A stretch of DNA of 6,596 nt, from NCBI GenBank assembly GCA_035493895.1, contig DATJHM010000204.1, forward strand, positions 1 to 6,596, in the 5' to 3' direction. The DNA comes from DATJHM01 sp035493895. GTDB taxonomy: Bacteria; Chloroflexota; Ktedonobacteria; Ktedonobacterales; Ktedonobacteraceae. Shown here one piece after another: positions 1 through 5,206 of the stretch. The translations under genes and the position numbers were made by a program. Every line of letters starts with the position of its first letter. Within the stretch, counting starts at the first letter, position 1. Under the pieces are notes generated by a model that had not been told where the DNA came from, made no database searches, and saw only the letters and a list, made by a program, of their open reading frames with translations.

Positions 1-25
1 CCTCGACGATGGATAGTTCCCTGGC

Positions 26-139
26 TCATTCCTTGCGAGTGGCCCGGTCAAAGAGCGCCACCAGCTCCCGCGCATAGAGATCCACGTCCAGGTCTGGATC
101 GGCAATGAGGAGAGAAGGCAAGGCATCAATAGCTCTTCT
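26..139 (-). pseudogene. C-terminal fragment of a TetR-family regulator
   Basis: The minus-strand frame ending at TGA 28-26 gives about 37 residues, from RRAIDALPSLL through DLDVDLYARELVALFDRA to RKE. This resembles the last helix of TetR-family regulators, where a long C-terminal helix follows a short aspartate-rich turn. The DNA-binding N-terminus and most of the ligand domain are absent. Upstream the frame stays open to about 268, but the residues there do not look like a regulator, and they overlap the opposite-strand transposase remnant that starts at 142. I infer truncation near 140 by a mobile element. The family call rests on one short segment and is moderate. Confidence 0.45.
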
Positions 140-141
140 GA

Positions 142-327
142 AAAGGAAAAGAACCACTGTTTTTTCAACAAGAGCACATCCCTCGCTTGATGGAGAGACT
201 TCTGGCGGATCTACGAGAACCTGCTTCCCTCTTGCCTCTACGGCACCTTCGCTTTTCTCCTCGTGTCGTCAATCGCGCCTATCCTCGCTTCCATCGCAAG
301 CGACCGGGACAGCAAGGCTTCATATAA
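142..327 (+). pseudogene. C-terminal remnant of a DDE transposase (IS4-like, tentative)
   Basis: The plus frame opens after TGA 139-141 and ends at TAA 325-327, about 61 residues. It includes RLLADLREPASLLPLR, then RFSPRVVNRAYPRFHRKRP and QQGFI. The basic PRVV-(K/N)RAYP-(R/K)-(F/Y)HRKRP type of tail is what I associate with C-termini of IS4-type transposases in soil bacteria. No DDE catalytic residues are present, so this would be only the tail of an element. Its left edge coincides with the end of the TetR fragment, and its stop overlaps the 3' end of the next minus-strand remnant by a few bases. No terminal inverted repeat or target duplication was visible. The frame is also open in other registers, so this could be a chance reading. 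Confidence 0.4.
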
Positions 328-620
328 ACCACTGATCCACAATAAATATCTCCCAACTCGTCCCAGTTGGTCCCCTGTCAGACTGCATCGTCACATGTCC
401 GTCATTGGGATTACCACCCAGATATCGATAATCCCCATTCTTCCCGCAACACTTCAGGGCGTAACAAGTTCTTGCACTGGCAACCTGTTCAACGTACCAT
501 CGCGTTCCAGTAAAGCCTATTGTTAGCTTGCAGCTCGACTTTTCCGTCGTTTGGATTAGTCATAATACGTGGGCCTCCTTGGTGAGAACTGTTGTGTTCG
601 TTCTCTTCAAGGAGCCACAT
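320..620 (-). pseudogene. two-repeat small protein, broken by a +1 frameshift
   Basis: Frame A runs from ATG 620-618 through PRIMTNPNDGKVELQAN and hits TGA near 489. Frame B takes over at about 520 and reads IGFTGTRWYVEQV, then YALKCC, YLGGNPNDGHVTMQ, GPTGTSWEIFIVDQWFI, to TGA 322-320. Removing one A of the AACAATA at 524-518 joins the frames and yields two copies of NPNDGxVxxQxxxGxTGTxWxxxxV, which supports a true ancestral gene. The pattern resembles short beta-strand repeats of trefoil or fascin-like folds, but I do not recognise the family. A strong AAGGAGG at 574-580 lies 10 bases before ATG 563-561, an alternative start giving about 80 residues after repair. An in-frame TAG at 638-636 closes the frame upstream. 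The gene follows the LuxR remnant on the same strand. Confidence 0.55.
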
Positions 621-678
621 ATCTATGCCGATGTGCTACAGGTTACGTCTCGTTGCGCAATCCGTGGGATATTCCTTG

Positions 679-981
679 CTAGTTCATACCTGCATCTTTT
701 GCACGCAGAATAGCCTCCAGACGACTGGTCACTTGCAGTTTACTGAAGATCGAGGAGATGTGATTGCGCAGGGTTCTGGGGCTGATCACCAGTCGCTCTG
801 CAATCGCCTGGTTGGTATACCCTTGAGCGATGAGGGAGAGCACCTCTCGTTCACGATCCGTCAGTTCAGGGAACGGCTCTTGCGTGTTGGGGGAACGTGG
901 AGCACCAAAATACTGCATCATGCGCCCGGCAATGGCCGGGCTAAAAATCGGGTGATCATCGGCAATCACTACGCGAACCAT
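679..981 (-). CDS. NarL/LuxR-type response regulator lacking most of its receiver
   Basis: The start is ATG 981-979, preceded by AAGGAG (988-993) at 6-base spacing; the in-frame ATG at 1023 has no such site. The product is 100 residues. Residues 2-13 (VRVVIADDHPIF) are a receiver beta-1 strand with the acidic pair D8/D9. Residue 14 on reads SPAIAGRMMQYF, which is the usual linker after the receiver. Residues 39-86 form a full GerE/LuxR helix-turn-helix, from ELTDREREVLSLIAQGYTN through the recognition segment ISPRTLRNHISSIFSKLQV. Full NarL-type regulators are about 210-230 residues, so roughly 110 are missing, including the phospho-acceptor aspartate. The protein should be able to bind DNA but not respond to phosphorylation; it may be a constitutive regulator or a decaying gene. 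No sensor kinase is adjacent. Confidence 0.85.
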   Translation of the reverse strand: MVRVVIADDHPIFSPAIAGRMMQYFGAPRSPNTQEPFPELTDREREVLSLIAQGYTNQAIAERLVISPRTLRNHISSIFSKLQVTSRLEAILRAKDAGMN

Positions 982-1047
982 ATCTCTCTCCTTTTGCCGC
1001 CATGCCTTGCTCGCATGAGCCATAACTTTTCATCATGAGCACCTGAA

Positions 1048-1101
1048 AATGAGCCTCATCTCCATGCGAACGTCTTTGCTCGCATGGAGATGAGGCTCAT
1101 T
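1048..1101 (-). terminator. perfect 22-bp hairpin after the aldo/keto reductase
   Basis: Arms 1048-1069 and 1080-1101 are exactly complementary, with a 10-base loop at 1070-1079. The hairpin starts 13 bases past the reductase stop and ends 66 bases before the response-regulator start on the same strand. Read on the minus strand, the 3' arm ends in ATT followed by TT, giving only a short T run of four. It is therefore an imperfect intrinsic terminator, or an mRNA-stabilising or attenuating stem between the two genes. Its length and perfection are unusual for a terminator, and a palindromic repeat element is an alternative. Confidence 0.45.
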
Positions 1102-1114
1102 CATTCTCTCCTCC

Positions 1115-2167
1115 TCAACTCACTGTGGTAAATTGTGGTATTTTCGCCATGATCGCTTGGAGTTGAGCATCATCGGAGATCCCTTGAAAGTCGTAGCGTG
1201 GGGTGTATGGTGCTTCCAGTTGTTGGATTTCCTCTTCCGTCAACTCAATGTCGAGTGATGCTACTGCGTCGTCGATCTGTCCGATGGAGCCTGCGCCCAC
1301 GAGCGGAGCCGTCACCACCGGTTTGCTTCGCAGCCATGCCAGTGCGATCTGGGCGCGTTTCCTCCCGCGATCACCGGCAATCTTTCCAACCACCTCGATG
1401 ATGGCCTTGTCACTTGCCTCGGTGAAAGGTGTGTACAACATATCGGCAAACCACCCATCACTTGTTGAACGTGTGGTGGACTTTGCCTCACTCCAGGCAC
1501 GTGCAAGTCGTCCGCGAGCTAATGGACTCCAGACGATTGTCCCAACACCCTCGTCAAGACAGAGCGGAATCATCTCTCGCTCCTCTTCGCGAGCCAGGAG
1601 ATTATAGTGATCCTGCATGCTGACAAAACGAGCCCATCCACGCTCACGTTGCAGGTGGAGCGCCTTAGCAAATTCCCAGGCTGGCATGGATGAGGCACCC
1701 AGGTAGCGGACCTTGCCCGCTTTGACCAGATCATGGAGCGCCTCAAGCGTCTCTTCCAGAGGCGTCGTATGATCGTTGCGATGGATTTGATAAAGGTCAA
1801 TATAATCGGTCCCCAACCGGCTCAGGCTGTGCTCTACCTCGGTCATGATGGCTTTGCGACTCAACCCTTTCCCATTAGGACCTGACCGCATCGGATGACG
1901 CAGCTTCGTGGCAATCACCACATCGTCACGATTCGCGTAATCTTTTAGCGCCCGCCCAAGGATTTCTTCGCTGCTGCCTTGGGAGTACATGTTTGCCGTA
2001 TCAAAGAAATTAATCCCGACGTCGAGTGCGTGCCTGATCAGCTTGCGGCTTTCCTCTTCGCCAAGCGACCAGACGGGATGGCCGCGAGTCGGCTCACCGA
2101 AGGTCATTGCGCCGATAGCGATGGGAGACACATCAAGGCCGATTGTCCCGAGTTTGACGTATTGCAT
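1115..2167 (-). CDS. aldo/keto reductase
   Basis: This is a complete 350-residue member of the aldo/keto reductase superfamily, a cytosolic NADPH-dependent TIM barrel that reduces carbonyl compounds; the substrate cannot be told. The catalytic tetrad is visible: D56 and Y61 (FFDTANMYS), K88 (VVIATK) and H129 (LYQIHRND). Cofactor-binding segments appear as VWSPLARGRLAR near 213-224 and APLVGAGSIGQIDDA near 286-300, the place where many relatives have a GAS motif. Length and the GSSEEILGRALK segment place it near the YajO-like branch of single-domain reductases. Start ATG 2167-2165 has AGGAG (2173-2177) 5 bases upstream. It is divergent from a TetR gene across a spacer with two palindromic operators, so repression by that TetR and induction by a small electrophile or drug is a natural inference. 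Nothing in it looks damaged. Confidence 0.93.
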   Translation of the reverse strand: MQYVKLGTIGLDVSPIAIGAMTFGEPTRGHPVWSLGEEESRKLIRHALDVGINFFDTANMYSQGSSEEILGRALKDYANRDDVVIATKLRHPMRSGPNGKGLSRKAIMTEVEHSLSRLGTDYIDLYQIHRNDHTTPLEETLEALHDLVKAGKVRYLGASSMPAWEFAKALHLQRERGWARFVSMQDHYNLLAREEEREMIPLCLDEGVGTIVWSPLARGRLARAWSEAKSTTRSTSDGWFADMLYTPFTEASDKAIIEVVGKIAGDRGRKRAQIALAWLRSKPVVTAPLVGAGSIGQIDDAVASLDIELTEEEIQQLEAPYTPRYDFQGISDDAQLQAIMAKIPQFTTVS

Positions 2168-2227
2168 AAATTCTCCTGCTGTATTTTAATACTATTCAGA
2201 ATGCAAACACTTTTCTGAAGTCTTCAT

Positions 2228-2249
2228 TAAACGGGGAGTTCCCCGTTTA
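2228..2249. promoter_or_regulatory. palindromic operator O1 (probable TetR site)
   Basis: The core at 2229-2248 is AAACGGGGAGTTCCCCGTTT: two 9-base arms around a central GT, extended one pair on each side. It lies 62 bases before the reductase start. A TTGATA hexamer on the minus strand (2253-2248) adjoins it and could be a -35 box, which would put the operator over the promoter spacer; the -10 at the expected place (TTAATG, 2230-2225) is poor, so that promoter is tentative. A two-arm palindrome between a divergent TetR gene and its neighbour is the standard arrangement for TetR-family control. Confidence 0.75.
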
Positions 2250-2263
2250 TCAATATCTATATT

Positions 2264-2283
2264 AAACGGGGAACTCCCCGTTT
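2264..2283. promoter_or_regulatory. palindromic operator O2 (probable TetR site)
   Basis: AAACGGGGAACTCCCCGTTT is the exact reverse complement of the O1 core: identical 9-base arms, with centre AC in place of GT. Centres are 35 bp apart. It sits directly after a TATATT hexamer (2258-2263) that could be the -10 of the tetR gene, so binding here would cover the tetR start site and give autorepression. No good -35 is visible for that promoter. O2 ends 28 bases before the chosen tetR start codon. Confidence 0.75.
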
Positions 2284-2311
2284 GTCAAGGAGTCTGTGTG
2301 GTGACAAGACC

Positions 2312-2857
2312 ATGAATCCAAAAGATCAGCGAGTGGACGCTCAACACAATCGGGCGGCTATTTTAGCGGCTGCCCATGACTTATTGTCAAACAATGAAAC
2401 GGTCTCAATGAACGCCATTGCAAAGAAGGCGGGCGTGGCCAATGGGACACTGTATCGGCATTTTTCAACACGAGAAGAACTGATTCTTGAACTGTATTGC
2501 CATGACGTGCAGCGCCACGCTAACACGGTTGACCAACTCCTAGAGGAAATGGAACCGCTCGCAGCGTTGCGTGTTTGGATTGAGCAACTTGCCGTCTATA
2601 CACGAATGAAGCACGGTCTTGGGGAGGCATTAACAAAGGCCGCAGAAAGGAATGTCGTTCAGATTACTTACCAGCCAGTAATACATGCGCTATCTTCCCT
2701 TCTCAAAGCGGCTTCGGATGCAGGACAGATCCAGCCCACTATTCTCCCTGATGATGTCCTGTTATTAGCCGGGGCGTTGTGGCGCGTCACCCAGGATCAA
2801 GATGGCCTCAAGCAAGCTGAGCGTTTGCTTGATATCATTATTCGTGGCTTGCGTTAA
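2312..2857 (+). CDS. TetR-family transcriptional regulator
   Basis: This is an intact 181-residue TetR-family repressor. The N-terminal domain shows the family pattern: RAAILAAAHDLLS (helix 1), then the helix-turn-helix in residues 31-51 with AIAKKAGVANGTLYRHF, then STREELILELY. The C-terminal ligand domain is all-helical and ends in AERLLDIIIRGLR, a common finish in this family; the ligand cannot be predicted. I chose ATG 2312. AAGGAG at 2287-2292 lies 19 bases away, longer than usual, and the frame extends back to TTG 2282 inside operator O2, so the start is not certain. It is divergent from the aldo/keto reductase, with two palindromes between them, which predicts autoregulation plus control of the reductase. 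Confidence 0.93.
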   Translation: MNPKDQRVDAQHNRAAILAAAHDLLSNNETVSMNAIAKKAGVANGTLYRHFSTREELILELYCHDVQRHANTVDQLLEEMEPLAALRVWIEQLAVYTRMKHGLGEALTKAAERNVVQITYQPVIHALSSLLKAASDAGQIQPTILPDDVLLLAGALWRVTQDQDGLKQAERLLDIIIRGLR

Positions 2858-2948
2858 GTGTGCAAAGCTGTTTGCTACTCAAGAAAGCGTTGCCAAAAGT
2901 AGCCATGAGCCAAGATATGCGTCAACGAGCGCTTTATCTGGTTGGGGT

Positions 2949-3104
2949 CTACTCAAGCTTTTCTGCCCTGGCGTAGCCTGGATCGTCATTGCGATTATCC
3001 CTTTCTCTTTCGGCAACTTCGCGCTCATTGAACGACCTTTCATGAAGTTCAGCGATAGTTTGCGCCAGAAAAAAGCTCAACCGGCAAAACATTCCCCAGC
3101 TTGA
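2949..3104 (+). pseudogene. C-terminal remnant of an OafA-type acyltransferase
   Basis: The frame ending at TGA 3102-3104 reads GLLKLFCPGVAWIVIAIIPF, then SFGNFALIERPFMKFSD and a basic tail. A last hydrophobic helix followed by (Y/A)LIERPF is the characteristic C-terminus of membrane acyltransferase family 3 proteins (OafA/YrhL type), which acetylate or acylate surface sugars. Only this last membrane segment and tail remain out of an expected 350-400 residues and about ten helices. Its upstream boundary is unclear: codons before about 2949 in this frame show no family likeness, and the preceding tetR gene stops at 2857. The opposite strand is also open (3254-2949), but its product is very basic and unrecognised, so I treat it as a shadow. 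Confidence 0.45.
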
Positions 3105-3204
3105 GGCGAACCACAACTTATCCCAGTCTCTCATCGACCCTTCTCGTACCTTTTTCCCATATAACTCAGCAATATACTTCGTTCTTATTGAATAAGTTGA
3201 CAAT

Positions 3205-3229
3205 GCCCTCTGGAGGGCCTCGTTTTTTT
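3205..3229 (+). terminator. rho-independent terminator
   Basis: GCCCT (3205-3209) pairs with AGGGC (3214-3218) around a CTGG loop. The stem is followed by CTCG and a run of seven T (3223-3229). It points along the plus strand and lies 100 bases past the acyltransferase remnant. It is probably the original terminator of that lost gene, and now the first stop for transcripts from tetR. Confidence 0.7.
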
Positions 3230-3389
3230 GGCTCTTATCAAGGGGCTGGCGCAACTTAGTACCTTAACAACTCAAAGAGACTCCACCGATGATCGGTGAG
3301 ACCACTGGCCATGGCAGTACTCATTTGCTGACCATTTGTGCTGAACTACTGACAGCACAAGGAAGGATGCCTGCTGGAACCAATCTCCC

Positions 3390-3542
3390 ATGCCAATGAC
3401 GCCTGCACATCAACGCCTCATCGCTGAAGTGGTGCAACACACCATTGCTCGCACGCTGGAAATGCTCCAGTTGGCCGGGCTCGCTCCCCAGAGGGTTCCC
3501 ACCGCAGAGCAGCAGGATGCGTGTGCTCTGGCCAAAGCATAA
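3390..3542 (+). CDS. short unrecognised frame, possibly the 3' end of a broken gene
   Basis: ATG 3390 to TAA 3540-3542 gives 50 residues including HQRLIAEVVQHTIARTLEML and ending QQDACALAKA. The amphipathic helical pattern and even codon use look coding, but I do not recognise the family and there is no clear ribosome site. Just upstream, another plus frame (ATG 3289 to TGA 3397-3399) reads ETTGHGSTHLLTICAELL, AQGRMPAGTNLP and overlaps this one out of register. The two could be halves of one gene with a frameshift near 3385-3397. The gene converges on the amidohydrolase with a 25-base gap. A 6-bp inverted repeat, CACCGA/TCGGTG, lies at 3284-3298. Treat it as hypothetical. Confidence 0.3.
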   Translation: MPMTPAHQRLIAEVVQHTIARTLEMLQLAGLAPQRVPTAEQQDACALAKA

Positions 3543-3567
3543 TGGACTCTCGGGCGGGCGAATCGCA

Positions 3568-4449
3568 CTACGATGAGAAATGCATTTTCCCTACCGCGCT
3601 GTGAGCCAGTAACTGCTGGCCGTTCTTCCATAACAATTTTTCCCGCGCCTCCGGCTTAAATTCAATGCTCAGGGCCTCGAAGTCTTGCATCCAGCGCTGA
3701 GGCGTAATGAATGGATAATCCGAACCAAAAAGGAAGCGATCTTGCATGCGCGTCGCCGCTTCGCGTAATAAGACTTCTGGGATACGTTTTGGCGACCAGC
3801 CGGATAAATCATTGTAGATATTTGTCTTATGCTGCATAGCAGCCAGCATCTCTTCATGCCAGGGCCAGGAAGGATGAGCGCCAATAATGGTCAGCCCAGG
3901 AAAGTCGGCAGCCAGCGCGTCCAGGTAAATAGGACGGGTATAATCGAGCTTGATCCCCATACCTCCAGGAGTTCCAGCTCCCAGGCCATTCGTGCCGGTA
4001 TGAAAAAGAGCAGGTATACCCAACTCCTGTATTTTCTCCATGAGTGGATAAAACGCAGGATCGTTGGGATAGAAAGCCTGCACGCCAGGATGAAACTTCG
4101 CACCAGCCAGACCCAGATCTCTGACAGCACGCTCTATCTCCTTGACCGCAGCCTTTCCTTTATGCGGATCGACGCTCGCAAAACCAATAAACTGATCAGG
4201 ATAGCGTTGTACAATCGCCGCAATATAATCATTGCCCAGCGGAGGCAGCCCGGTCGCCGTCTCCGCATCCCATGCCAGCAGGACGCCGACCATATCCAGT
4301 TTCGCATAATCGGCGGCAATCTGTTCAATATCTTTTAGTTTTATCTCAGTACGAAAATACCGTTCGGCAGCTTTGGCGTAAGGCCCCAGCGTCACCTGCA
4401 TGAACTCCGTTGTCGGTAGATGCACGTGAAAATCGATGGCTCGCGGCAT
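3568..4449 (-). CDS. amidohydrolase, ACMSD-like (Amidohydrolase_2)
   Basis: This is a complete 293-residue TIM-barrel hydrolase or decarboxylase of the metal-dependent amidohydrolase superfamily. The N-terminal metal motif is D6-x-H8-x-H10 (IDFHVHLP). Further metal and active-site positions appear as GAKFHPG (K118, H120), ALFHTGT (H150), IGAHPSWPW (H192) and FGSDYPFITP (D244), in the order expected for the ACMSD/gamma-resorcylate decarboxylase branch. Members hydrolyse or decarboxylate small aromatic or lactone substrates in the cytosol; the substrate here is not readable. Start ATG 4449-4447 has AGGGAGA (4463-4457) at 7-base spacing. It appears to be a single transcription unit with its own -10 box upstream, converging on the short plus frame at 3390-3542. 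The length is normal for the family and no damage is seen. Confidence 0.92.
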   Translation of the reverse strand: MPRAIDFHVHLPTTEFMQVTLGPYAKAAERYFRTEIKLKDIEQIAADYAKLDMVGVLLAWDAETATGLPPLGNDYIAAIVQRYPDQFIGFASVDPHKGKAAVKEIERAVRDLGLAGAKFHPGVQAFYPNDPAFYPLMEKIQELGIPALFHTGTNGLGAGTPGGMGIKLDYTRPIYLDALAADFPGLTIIGAHPSWPWHEEMLAAMQHKTNIYNDLSGWSPKRIPEVLLREAATRMQDRFLFGSDYPFITPQRWMQDFEALSIEFKPEAREKLLWKNGQQLLAHSAVGKMHFSS

Positions 4450-4501
4450 AATACTTTCTCCCTGCTATGAACATGATATGCTTATCACATTGTCCTGCTC
4501 T

Positions 4502-4507
4502 ATTATA
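4502..4507 (-). promoter_or_regulatory. candidate -10 box for the amidohydrolase
   Basis: The minus strand carries a perfect TATAAT at 4507-4502, 52 bases before the amidohydrolase start. The -35 region is weak: TACTTG at 17-base spacing. A small dyad TGATA-TGCT-TATCA at 4474-4487 lies in the leader, between the expected start site and the ribosome site, and could be an operator or a weak stem. Confidence 0.45.
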
Positions 4508-4802
4508 GTCGCTAAAAGTGCAGGCAAGTAGTGTCTTTGGCTGTGCCCTCCTGGCGACATTTCTCTCCGGCACGCTTCAAAGCATCGTGATTCCGCATGA
4601 GAGAGTCCAGGAGTTCTACTTCTGGCTTGCTGAACACAGTGGATGACTGGCGTAAGGGGTGGCGTGTTGGCTGATCAAGAAAGGACGTTGCCTCAGCCTT
4701 GTAGATGCAATTCTTCCGGTGCGTCAAAAACTTTCCCTCTCTTTCACTAGCTTCCCCGTCCTTCATCTGTTTTAATGATCCTTAAAGCGAGAAAGTTTCT
4801 AT
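4508..4802. other. about 300 bases with no gene I can name
   Basis: Two opposing frames are open here. The minus frame 4766-4512 (84 residues, with KPEVELLDSLMRNHDALKRAGEK) and a plus frame GTG 4518 to TGA 4644-4646 (42 residues, with TFLSGTLQSIVIPHERVQEF and ending FYFWLAEHSG) both look mildly protein-like. They read the same bases, so at most one is real. Neither has a convincing ribosome site or a family I recognise. A decayed gene fragment is the likeliest content. Confidence 0.3.
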
Positions 4803-4836
4803 GCGTTTTTCTCAATAATTATTGAGAAGAGAACGC
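4803..4836. repeat. perfect 20-bp palindrome inside a longer stem
   Basis: TTCTCAATAATTATTGAGAA at 4809-4828 is a perfect palindrome with no spacer. Outside it, GCGTT (4803-4807) pairs with AACGC (4832-4836) across a small internal loop, so the whole 34 bases can fold as one imperfect hairpin. No T run follows on either strand, so it is not a normal terminator. An operator, an end of a lost mobile element, or a cruciform-forming site are possibilities. Confidence 0.6.
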
Positions 4837-4851
4837 CTGGCTGCTCACTAG

Positions 4852-5052
4852 CATGTTCTGCCAGCACACTGTGCAACCTGCCAGGGACGGCCTGCCCGGT
4901 CAGAACAGCGTGTGGACAGACGAGTTCCGCTCTCTGCAATCACGGTAGCAGTAGTTCTTGATCGTTGGATAAGGCATAGGATCGCGAATACTCGAGAGGA
5001 AATGAGTGAGGTGAATGCCACTATCTTGCGTCTCCTGCAAGATGCAGGGTAG
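4852..5052 (+). CDS. small unrecognised open frame with an HCxxC motif
   Basis: The plus frame is open from TAG 4849-4851 to TAG 5050-5052, 66 residues. It starts HVLPAHCATCQGRPARSEQR and later reads ITVAVVLDRWIRHRIAN, TREEMSEVNATILRLLQDAG. The H-C-x-x-C looks like half of a zinc site. The second half looks like a short hydrophobic stretch followed by an amphipathic helix. There is no ATG near the front; GTG 4912 is the first usual start codon, and it would drop the cysteines, so this may be the 3' part of a broken gene. The opposite strand is also open here but less protein-like. I do not recognise a family. Confidence 0.28.
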   Translation, partial: HVLPAHCATCQGRPARSEQRVDRRVPLSAITVAVVLDRWIRHRIANTREEMSEVNATILRLLQDAG

Positions 5053-5096
5053 GCGTTGTGGCAATGCCGAATGGGAAGGCAATGGTAACGGGAGCA

Positions 5097-5120
5097 GAGC
5101 CATCGTCTCACCGATGGCTC
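5097..5120. repeat. 9-bp inverted repeat
   Basis: GAGCCATCG (5097-5105) and CGATGGCTC (5112-5120) are exact complements around a 6-base loop. It lies 45 bases past the small CxxC frame. There is no T run on either strand, so a terminator role is doubtful. Confidence 0.5.
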
Positions 5121-5206
5121 ATGAGAGGATGGTTGGGCTCGCTGCCACATCTCAAAGGTTAGATAGGGAGTGAAGGAGCAACAAAAGGGAGAAAACGGAA
5201 CTTTTT

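Noticed and set aside
592..1038. Plus-strand open frame of 148 residues
   Set aside because: It lies opposite the clear LuxR-type helix-turn-helix gene and its translation has no domain pattern.
2949..3254. Minus-strand open frame of 101 residues
   Set aside because: Very basic with no recognisable domain, and it overlaps the plus-strand acyltransferase tail and a plus-strand terminator. Probably a shadow.
3308..3316. Near-palindrome GGCCATGGC with partial flanking symmetry
   Set aside because: Short, imperfect once extended, and not placed at a promoter; expected by chance.
3829..4338. Plus-strand open frame of 169 residues
   Set aside because: Exact antisense of the intact amidohydrolase; no motif and no ribosome site.
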